Of a stretch of DNA of 64,000 nt, positions 1 to 6,430 are shown one piece after another. A model generated the notes under the pieces. The model did not search any database and was not told the DNA's origin. It worked only from the letters and a program-made list of their open reading frames with translations. Position numbers and translations under genes: made by a program. The stretch's first letter is position 1, and every line of letters begins with the position of its first letter. Origin of the DNA: Propionibacteriaceae bacterium UBA6238. Lineage in GTDB: Bacteria > Actinomycetota > Actinomycetes > Propionibacteriales > Propionibacteriaceae. The stretch lies in assembly GCA_002441465.1 (NCBI GenBank), contig DJWE01000050.1, positions 1 through 64,000 of the forward strand, in the 5' to 3' direction.

Positions 1-80
1 ACGGTTCCGAACCCGGCCCACACCGTCCTGGACCGAATCAGGAACCGTCCCTACATCGGTTCAGCTGCGAAGGAGAACCC

Positions 81-1328
81 ATGACCACGCCGCTGTCCGC
101 TGCGCAGGCCGCCTACGACGAGCTGGCCGCACTCGGACTGAGGCTCAACCTGCAACGCGGCCAACCCTCCGACGCCGACTTCGACCTCTCCGACGGGCTG
201 CTCACCGCCGTCACTCCCGGTGCCACCACGCTGGACGGGATCGACCTGCGCAACTATCCCGGCGGCGTCGCCGGACTACCCAGCGCGCGGGCGCTGTTCG
301 GCCGCTACTTGGGACTCGACGCGGCCAATACCGTGGTCTGGAACAACTCCTCCCTCGAACTGCAGGCGCTGGTGCTCGGGTTCGCGCTGCTGCACGGCGT
401 CCGGGGATCGCAGGGCGGCTGGGTGCACGACCGTCCGAAGATCGTGGTCACCACGCCCGGCTACGACCGGCACTTCCTGCTGCTCACCACGCTCGGGTTC
501 GAACTGGTCACCGTGGACATGGAGCCGGACGGACCGGACGTGGCCGCGATCGAGCGCGCCGCATCGGACCCGGCGGTGAAGGGCGTGCTGTTCGTCCCGA
601 CATACTCCAACCCGGGCGGCGAGACGATCAGCGCCGGGAAGGCCACACTCCTCGCGGGACTGGACGCGGCGGCGTCCGATTTCACGATCTTCGCCGACGA
701 CGCCTACCGAGCCCACCACCTCGGCGAGCCGGTCCGGACGGTGAGCTTCGTCGAGCTGTGCGCGTCCGCCGGCCACCCGGACCGGGCGTTCGTGTTCGGC
801 AGCACCAGCAAGATCACCTTCGCAAGCGGCGGGCTGGGCTTCGTGGGCACGTCGGTCGACAACGTGGCGTGGCTCACGAAGCTGCTCGGCGCGCAGAGCA
901 TCGGGCCGAACAAGGTGGAGCAGGCTCGGCACGTCCGTTTCCTGGAGGGCTACCCGGGCGGCCTGGCCGGGCTCATGCGCGCGCACGCCGCGCTGATCGC
1001 ACCCAAGTTCGCGGCAGTGGACGAGGTGCTCTCGAGCGAACTTGGCACCGACGGCGGCTACGCAACCTGGACGACGCCGCACGGAGGGTACTTCAGTTCG
1101 TTGTTCACCACCGCGCCGGTGGCCGCGCGGGTGGTTGAGTTGGCGGACGCGGCCGGGGTGAGCCTGACTCCAGCCGGTGCCACCTATCCCGGCGGCGTCG
1201 ATCCTGCAAACCGCAACATTCGGCTCGCGCCGACCCGTCCGCCGGTGGAGGACGTGCGCACCGCGATGCGCGTCGCCGCTGCTTGCGTCCGCTTGGCTAC
1301 CGAGGAGTGGCGCACCGTCCGGTCCTGA
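81..1328 (+). CDS. PLP-dependent aspartate aminotransferase (class Ic, Rv3722c-like)
   Basis: This 415-residue protein resembles the mycobacterial Rv3722c family of aspartate aminotransferases (Pfam Asp_aminotransf), which transfer the amino group between aspartate or glutamate and 2-oxo acids in the cytosol. Family landmarks visible are RNYPGG near residue 53, NNSSLEL near 89, PGYDRHF near 129, and STSKITFA, where K244 is the expected PLP lysine. AAGGAG at 70-75 sits six bases before the ATG and supports the start. A short inverted repeat (ACGGTTCC at 1-8, GGAACCGT at 41-48) lies upstream. The gene converges on glutaminase, with repeat units between them. Family assignment is secure; the substrate is inferred. 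Confidence 0.88.
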   Translation: MTTPLSAAQAAYDELAALGLRLNLQRGQPSDADFDLSDGLLTAVTPGATTLDGIDLRNYPGGVAGLPSARALFGRYLGLDAANTVVWNNSSLELQALVLGFALLHGVRGSQGGWVHDRPKIVVTTPGYDRHFLLLTTLGFELVTVDMEPDGPDVAAIERAASDPAVKGVLFVPTYSNPGGETISAGKATLLAGLDAAASDFTIFADDAYRAHHLGEPVRTVSFVELCASAGHPDRAFVFGSTSKITFASGGLGFVGTSVDNVAWLTKLLGAQSIGPNKVEQARHVRFLEGYPGGLAGLMRAHAALIAPKFAAVDEVLSSELGTDGGYATWTTPHGGYFSSLFTTAPVAARVVELADAAGVSLTPAGATYPGGVDPANRNIRLAPTRPPVEDVRTAMRVAAACVRLATEEWRTVRS

Positions 1329-1371
1329 TCGGACGCCGGACCGCGGTCGCGCGCGTTCACCTCGCCTCCCC

Positions 1372-1476
1372 GAACCAAAAGGGGACAGGTACTTTTCGGT
1401 TCAGATGAACGGAAAGGTACCTGTCCCCTTTTGGTTCAGGGGGATGAACGGAAAGGTACCTGTCCCCTTTTGGTTC
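1372..1476. repeat. 31-bp interspersed repeat, site 1 (three units)
   Basis: Three copies of a 31-bp unit built around AAAAGGGGACAGGTACC occur at 1372-1402 (plus), 1407-1437 (minus) and 1446-1476 (minus). Units 1 and 2 face each other and can form a long hairpin. The first unit has a small indel and substitution relative to the others. The site lies between two convergent genes, and the last unit supplies the stop codon of the glutaminase gene. Copies recur near 6.35 and 41.87 kb, also between convergent genes. A role in bidirectional termination is inference. Confidence 0.9.
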
Positions 1477-2476
1477 AGGCGGGTCGGGACGCGAAAAGAT
1501 CCAGGCCCAGCTCCCGGGACAGCCGCGCGGCGGCCCGCACACCGCGGACGCTGTTGCCTGCGGCGTCCAGCCGGGGCGAGAACGAGCCCAGCCCACCCTT
1601 GCCGGGCGAGACCGTGACCACGCCGCCGCCGATCCCCGACTTGCCGGGCAGGCCGACGTCATAGAGCCAGTCCCCGGAGTGCTCGTACATGCCGGCGGTG
1701 GCCATCACCGCGAGCACGTGGTGACACAGCTCGGACGGAATCACCTGCTCGCCCGTGACCGGATTCGCGCCACTGCCGGCCAACGTCGCCCCCATCACGG
1801 CCAGGTCGTGGGCGGTGACCCACAGGCTGCTCTGCCGCGTGTACAGCTCCAGCGCGGCGTCCGGCCCCGTGGCGAGCGCGCCCTGCCGCTCCAGCGCCGA
1901 GACGATCTCCCGATTGCGCAGGTTCGTGGCACTGACGTTGCGGTACAAGCCGTCATCCAGGACGAGCTCGCGACCGGCGAACGCCGACAACCCCGCCCGC
2001 AAGTGCGTCCACTGCGCCTCGACCCCGTCCCCGGGCAGGCGACTGCAGGTCGCCATCGCCCCGGCGTTGACCATGGGGTTGGTTCGCCCACCCGGCGCGG
2101 ACACAACCGGCTCGACCGCGTCGAACCCCTGCCCGGTGGCATTGACACCCAGCTCCCGGCGCGCCCGTTCGGCACCGAGGTGCGCGCAGACCAGCGCGAA
2201 GGTGAACGGCTTCGCCACGCTCATCAACGCGAAGCCCGCGTAGGCGTCGCCGGCGTCGAAGACGCGTCCGTCCGTGGCCACCACACACAGGCCGAACTGG
2301 TCGGGATCGGCGACGGCGAGCGCGGGATACACCTCCGAGTTGGCACCGCCGACATCTGCCGACACCTCGGTCCAGGTGTCGTCGAGGATCCGGCGCACGT
2401 CCGCTGTGGGAGCGAGGTGACCGGTGGACACGAAGACGTCAGGCACGGCTGCTGAGGTTAGTAGGGTTCGAGCCAT
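1475..2476 (-). CDS. glsA: glutaminase (glsA family)
   Basis: Hydrolyses L-glutamine to glutamate and ammonia. The 333-residue protein has the serine-lysine fold of the Glutaminase family: SVAKPF gives the catalytic S86 and K89, GRTNPMVNAGA supplies the asparagines near 133 and 138, and GKSGIGGG lies near the C terminus. The most upstream ATG overlaps the ATG of the divergent cobU gene on the other strand (shared CATG at 2474-2477), leaving no room for a promoter between them. The true start may therefore be one of the GTG codons 10-16 residues downstream. The stop codon lies inside a 31-bp repeat unit, so the last residues could have been reshaped by repeat insertion. Confidence 0.88.
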   Translation of the reverse strand: MARTLLTSAAVPDVFVSTGHLAPTADVRRILDDTWTEVSADVGGANSEVYPALAVADPDQFGLCVVATDGRVFDAGDAYAGFALMSVAKPFTFALVCAHLGAERARRELGVNATGQGFDAVEPVVSAPGGRTNPMVNAGAMATCSRLPGDGVEAQWTHLRAGLSAFAGRELVLDDGLYRNVSATNLRNREIVSALERQGALATGPDAALELYTRQSSLWVTAHDLAVMGATLAGSGANPVTGEQVIPSELCHHVLAVMATAGMYEHSGDWLYDVGLPGKSGIGGGVVTVSPGKGGLGSFSPRLDAAGNSVRGVRAAARLSRELGLDLFASRPA

Positions 2477-3008
2477 GGTTCACGTCCTGATCACCGGCGG
2501 AGTACGCAGCGGCAAGTCCCGCTACGCCGAATCGCTGCTCGCAGCCGACGCCCCGGTGAGCTACCTGACCCCGGGCTACCCCGCCGACCCGACTCGCGAC
2601 GCCGAATGGGCCGCTCGGGTGGCCGCCCATCAGTTGCGTCGCCCGCCGGCCTGGCGGACGGTGGAGACGCTCGACCTCGCGGGTGCCATCAACGCCGCGG
2701 ACGGGCCGGTGCTGGTCGACTGCCTGGGCACCTGGTTGACCCGGCTTCTGGATGCCTGGCAAGGCTGGGAGGACGAAGAATCCGCCTGGGCCGCACGGCT
2801 CGTCCAGGAGACGGCTGCGCTCGCCGATGCCGTCCGCTCCCATCCCGCCGACGTCATGGTCGTGACCAACGAAGTGGGCTGGGGCCTGGTCTCGGAGTAC
2901 CGCGCCGGACGCCTGTTCGCCGACCACCTCGGACGCGTGAACCAGACCGTCGCCGCCGCGTGCGACCAGATCGTCCTGATGGTCGCCGGACGCCCGCTCC
3001 TGGTCTGA
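2475..3008 (+). CDS. cobU: adenosylcobinamide kinase / adenosylcobinamide-phosphate guanylyltransferase
   Basis: CobU phosphorylates adenosylcobinamide and then attaches GMP from GTP, giving adenosylcobinamide-GDP, the substrate of CobS. The 177-residue protein starts with MVHVLITGG and the P-loop GGVRSGKS at about residues 8-15. VDCLGTWLTRLL and VTNEVGWGLV are also typical of the family. The ATG at 2475 is chosen because it places the P-loop at the usual distance; an upstream in-frame ATG at 2424 would add 17 residues lying in the glutaminase gene. CobS and CobT, the next steps, are encoded 0.8-2.6 kb away on the opposite strand, with a TetR gene between. Confidence 0.9.
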   Translation: MVHVLITGGVRSGKSRYAESLLAADAPVSYLTPGYPADPTRDAEWAARVAAHQLRRPPAWRTVETLDLAGAINAADGPVLVDCLGTWLTRLLDAWQGWEDEESAWAARLVQETAALADAVRSHPADVMVVTNEVGWGLVSEYRAGRLFADHLGRVNQTVAAACDQIVLMVAGRPLLV

Positions 3009-3108
3009 CCGGACGCACGGCGTGCCCGGTGGAGCTGTTACGTAGCCCGCCCGCTCAGCTCGTGCAGCAGCACTGTCCAACCAGCCTTAACAGCGTAAAG
3101 TAGGAGTT

Positions 3109-3771
3109 GTGGCCAAAGGCATCAGCCGCGAGCGCATTGTCCAGGCCGCGCTCGATCTCCTCGATGAGAAGGGTATCGACGGCGTCACCGCCCGGGCCCT
3201 CGCCCACCGTCTCGATGTGCGTGCGCCCGCGCTCTACTGGCACATGTCGAACAAGCAGGAGATCCTCAACGAGATGGGCACGGAGATCGCCCGCCGGGTC
3301 GCCGCCCGACTGGACGCCCTCCCGGCCAACCTCGACTGGCGCGATCGGCTCGCCGGCTACGCCAGGGCGCTGCGCCAGGAGTACCTCGCGCACCGCGACG
3401 GCGCCCGCACCTTCTCCGGCGCGAAACTCACCGATCCCGCCGTGCTTCACGCTCAGGAGGCACACCTGCGAGCCTGGATCGACACCGGATTGACCTTGCC
3501 GAACGCCGTGGCCGCGGCACAGACCGTCCGGGCCTTCGTGGTGGGCTTCGTGCTCGAGGAGCAGGAACGCAACCGCACCGACCGTTACCTCCTCGCCGAC
3601 CAGGACGAGCACGTCGGCACCGACGTCCCGCTGGTCCGAGAGGCCGGGCACCAGCTCTTCGGCGACCCGGAGGAGATGTTCGAACGGAACCTCGATCTCG
3701 TGCTCACCGGCATCGGCGTCCGCTTCGTCGGGGACGCGGCAGAGCCCGGCCCGGTTCGCAGCGCCCGCTGA
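3109..3771 (+). CDS. TetR family transcriptional regulator (TetR_C type)
   Basis: The 220-residue protein has an N-terminal helix-turn-helix (about residues 8-55, with VTARALAHRLDVRAPALYWH, then KQEIL). The C-terminal half is compatible with the TetR_C class, which in known members binds small ligands and often controls an exporter. The start is GTG, preceded by AGGAG. No efflux gene is adjacent: cobU lies upstream in the same direction and cobS converges from the right. A control target cannot be named from the sequence. The 100-bp upstream gap is A/T-richer around TTAACAGCGTAAAG and may hold its own operator. Confidence 0.85.
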   Translation: MAKGISRERIVQAALDLLDEKGIDGVTARALAHRLDVRAPALYWHMSNKQEILNEMGTEIARRVAARLDALPANLDWRDRLAGYARALRQEYLAHRDGARTFSGAKLTDPAVLHAQEAHLRAWIDTGLTLPNAVAAAQTVRAFVVGFVLEEQERNRTDRYLLADQDEHVGTDVPLVREAGHQLFGDPEEMFERNLDLVLTGIGVRFVGDAAEPGPVRSAR

Positions 3772-3801
3772 GGATCGTCCTCACCGCGGACGCGGGGAGG
3801 C

Positions 3802-4569
3802 TCAACCGATCGCCGCGACCACCAGCAGCACGGATGCCGAGACCTCCACCAGTGCGCCGAGCACGTCTCCGGTGATTCCGCCCAGCCGGGCGACCGCGCG
3901 CGCGAGCAGCCACCACGCGGCGGCCAGGGCGAGCAGCACCCCGGCCACCGGTAGCCACCAGTCCTGGCCGGCGAGCAGGCCCGTCCCGACTGCGGCCAGT
4001 GCGAGGACGATCCAGCTGGACACCGCCGCCACCGGCGGGACGCTGTCCGCGACGAGGGCGCCGAGGCCGTCCGGACGAGCCGCGGGGACGCCGCGAAGGC
4101 AGCCGAGCGCCAAAGCACCGCGGGAGACGCAGAGCAGCACGACCACCTGCAGCCAGCCGAAGGGACGCTCGATCACCGCACCCGCAGCCAGGGCCTGCGC
4201 CGCCAGCGCCAGGACCAGGGCCACCACTCCCATCGGACCCACGTCGCCGCGCTTCATGATTGCCGCTGCCGCGGAGGCGTCCTTGCCCGAGCCGAGGCCG
4301 TCGGTGACGTCGGCGAGCCCGTCCAGGTGCATGGCCCGGGTGCCGAACGCCAAGGCGGCGACCACGAGCACCCCGGCCAGGGCCGACGGCAGGCCCAGCC
4401 ACACTCCCGCCCACCCGATGCCGGCGACGACCAGGGCGAGCGGCAACACGGCCAGCGGTGCGACCAGCATGGCCGCGCGGGCCTGCGTGCGGCCGATCTC
4501 CTCCGGCGGCCGCACCGGCACGATCGTGAGCAGGCCGACCGCGAGCCGAAACCCGGCGAACACACTCAT
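3802..4569 (-). CDS. cobS: adenosylcobinamide-GDP ribazoletransferase
   Basis: CobS is the membrane enzyme joining adenosylcobinamide-GDP to alpha-ribazole (or its phosphate) at the last stage of cobalamin assembly. The 255-residue protein is very hydrophobic, with about six membrane segments, and carries the family motif HLDGLADVTDGLG near residue 80 plus KRGDVGPMG near 108. It overlaps the cobT stop by four bases (ATGA), so the two are translationally coupled. It converges on the TetR gene with a 30-base gap. Length is normal for the family. Confidence 0.92.
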   Translation of the reverse strand: MSVFAGFRLAVGLLTIVPVRPPEEIGRTQARAAMLVAPLAVLPLALVVAGIGWAGVWLGLPSALAGVLVVAALAFGTRAMHLDGLADVTDGLGSGKDASAAAAIMKRGDVGPMGVVALVLALAAQALAAGAVIERPFGWLQVVVLLCVSRGALALGCLRGVPAARPDGLGALVADSVPPVAAVSSWIVLALAAVGTGLLAGQDWWLPVAGVLLALAAAWWLLARAVARLGGITGDVLGALVEVSASVLLVVAAIG

Positions 4570-5642
4570 GTCAGGTCGGAGAGCTGAGCGATGCCGGTGA
4601 GCGCGGCGATCGCAGAGCGCAGCATCGGCACGGCCAGCACCGCACCGCTGCCCTCACCCAGTCGCATCGAGAAGTCGACCAGCGGCGTGAGCCCGAGCCG
4701 GTCCAGGGCGAGCGCCTGGCCGGGTTCGGTCGAGCGGTGCCCGGCCTGCAGCCAGGCCTTCGTTCCGGGCGCGTAGTCCTCGGCGACGAGGGCCTCCGCG
4801 ACCGCGATCACCCCGTCCAGCAGCACCGGGACGCCGCGGCGCGCGGCCCCCGCGATGAATCCCACCGCAGCGGCGAAGTCCGCCGCGCCCAGCGCGGCCA
4901 GCCGCTGCACCGGGTCGGACACGCGCTCGCCCGCCCGAGCGAGCGCGGCCTCGATCAGGGCGGTCTTGTGCACCAGCGTGCCGTCGTCGATACCGGTGCC
5001 GCGTCCGGTCACCGCCGCAGCCGGAACCCCGAGCGAAGCGGCGATCAGGGCGGCCGCCACCGTGGTGTTGCCGATGCCGAGGTCGCCGGCGATCACCAGC
5101 TGCGCGCCGTCCGCGATCTGCTCGGACGCGATCGTGTCTCCGGCCGACAGCGCCGCCTCGACCTCCGCGGTGGTCAGGGCGTCGCTCAGCTGGATCGGCC
5201 CGGACGAGCGGCGCACCTTGAACCGGGACACCTCCGCGGGCAGGTCGGGGAAGTCGACCGCGACGCCCAGGTCGTAGATCGACACCCGCACGTCATTCAC
5301 CGCTGCCAGGGCCGACACTCCGGCGTGGCCGCCCGCGATGCCGTACACCATCGCCGGAGTGATCTCCACCGGGTAGGCCGACACGCCGTCCTGGGCGACC
5401 CCGTGGTCACCGGCGAAGACAACCACCCGGACGTCGTCCAGTTGCCGCGGCGGGCAAGTGCCCTGGCAGGACGCCACCCAGGCGGCCAGCGTCTCCAGAT
5501 CTCCCAAGGCGCCCAACGGCTTGGCCTGGCCGTCGCTGAGCTGGCGTGCGGCCGCGTAGGCGGCGTTGCTGGGGGCCTGCACCGGAGTGCGGGCGGGGGC
5601 GGGAACGGGCATTGGCGGACCTGGCCTTCGCTGTCGGGGCAC
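4566..5642 (-). CDS. cobT: nicotinate-nucleotide--dimethylbenzimidazole phosphoribosyltransferase
   Basis: CobT makes alpha-ribazole phosphate from nicotinate mononucleotide and dimethylbenzimidazole, activating the lower ligand for CobS. The 358-residue protein shows VVFAGDHGVAQDGVSAYP, DLGIGNTT, and the C-terminal GEGSGA, whose glutamate is the known catalytic base. The first ten residues are arginine/proline-rich, so the ATG ten codons downstream (5612) is an alternative start. First gene of a cobT-cobS pair. I searched the 190-bp upstream gap for a cobalamin riboswitch and found no convincing B12 box. Confidence 0.92.
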   Translation of the reverse strand: MPRQRRPGPPMPVPAPARTPVQAPSNAAYAAARQLSDGQAKPLGALGDLETLAAWVASCQGTCPPRQLDDVRVVVFAGDHGVAQDGVSAYPVEITPAMVYGIAGGHAGVSALAAVNDVRVSIYDLGVAVDFPDLPAEVSRFKVRRSSGPIQLSDALTTAEVEAALSAGDTIASEQIADGAQLVIAGDLGIGNTTVAAALIAASLGVPAAAVTGRGTGIDDGTLVHKTALIEAALARAGERVSDPVQRLAALGAADFAAAVGFIAGAARRGVPVLLDGVIAVAEALVAEDYAPGTKAWLQAGHRSTEPGQALALDRLGLTPLVDFSMRLGEGSGAVLAVPMLRSAIAALTGIAQLSDLT

Positions 5643-5835
5643 CCGTATGCGTGCCGCTCAGCACCATAGCCACTGCGGGCGTCCGGCGTGATCGTGCTCA
5701 GCCCGGGGGTCGCGTCGACGTTGGGGAATGACCAGCGCGCGAGCGAGGTTGTGGCTAGCGTCGAACCCGGAGCGATTCCGCGGGTACCGACCCGGTGTGC
5801 AATCGCTCCACGATGGACAAATCGAAGGAGAAGAG

Positions 5836-6339
5836 ATGGCGAAGTACTCGTTCACGGCACCCGGCCTGACCCCCGAAAAGGCTGCGGAGGTGATCGAGAT
5901 CCTCCAGGCACGCCTGAACACCTACAACGACTTGCACCTGACCTTGAAGCATGTGCACTGGAACGTGGTCGGCCCGAGCTTCATCGGAGTCCACGAGATG
6001 ATCGACCCCGAGGTCGACCAGGTACGGCTGAACGCGGACGCGGTCGCCGAGCGGATCGCCACCTTGGGTGGGTCGCCGCGCGGCACGGTCGGCGCGATCA
6101 CCACGACCCGTACCTGGGCCGACTACCCGCTCGACCGGGCCACGGTCCCCGACCACCTCGCCGCGCTCGACCAGGAGTACGACCGGGTGATCGCGGAGAA
6201 CCGGAAGGCGATCGAGGATGTCGAGGAGCTGGACCTGGTGACGCAGGACATGCTGATCGGGCAGACCGGCGCCCTGGAGAAGTTCCAGTGGTTCGTCCGG
6301 GCACACCTGGAGAGCGCAGCGGGCACCATCCCCGGCTGA
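5836..6339 (+). CDS. dps: Dps-family DNA-binding ferritin-like protein
   Basis: Dps proteins form 12-subunit shells that oxidise and store iron and protect DNA during starvation and oxidative stress. The 167-residue protein has the ferroxidase signature: a histidine in KHVHWNVVG (about residue 38), then GVHEMIDPEVD with the second histidine and acidic ligands. LGGSPRGT follows. GAAGGAG ends seven bases before the ATG and fixes the start; upstream in-frame codons read through non-coding sequence. It is divergent from cobT and converges on the cation ATPase with a repeat pair in between. Confidence 0.9.
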   Translation: MAKYSFTAPGLTPEKAAEVIEILQARLNTYNDLHLTLKHVHWNVVGPSFIGVHEMIDPEVDQVRLNADAVAERIATLGGSPRGTVGAITTTRTWADYPLDRATVPDHLAALDQEYDRVIAENRKAIEDVEELDLVTQDMLIGQTGALEKFQWFVRAHLESAAGTIPG

Positions 6340-6342
6340 CCT

Positions 6343-6408
6343 GAACGAAAAGGGGACAGGTACCTTTCGGTTCCGGTGAACCGAAAGGTACCTGTCCCCT
6401 TTTGGTTC
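6343..6408. repeat. 31-bp interspersed repeat, site 2 (inverted pair)
   Basis: Two units face each other at 6343-6373 (plus) and 6378-6408 (minus) with a four-base spacer, giving a nearly perfect long hairpin around ACAGGTACCTTTCGG. The pair starts three bases after the dps stop and ends 22 bases before the stop of the convergent cation ATPase gene, exactly where a bidirectional terminator would be expected. Same unit as at 1372-1476 and 41859-41931. Confidence 0.9.
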
Positions 6409-6430
6409 GGCGGGGTACGCACGAGCCCGG

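Noticed and set aside
1372..1476. Possible CRISPR-like array
   Set aside because: Only three units with 4-8 base gaps in mixed orientation, without spacers of regular length and without cas genes.
5643..5835. Possible cobalamin riboswitch before cobT
   Set aside because: The word AGCCACTGC is present but on the wrong strand for cobT, and I find no B12 box or the other conserved elements.
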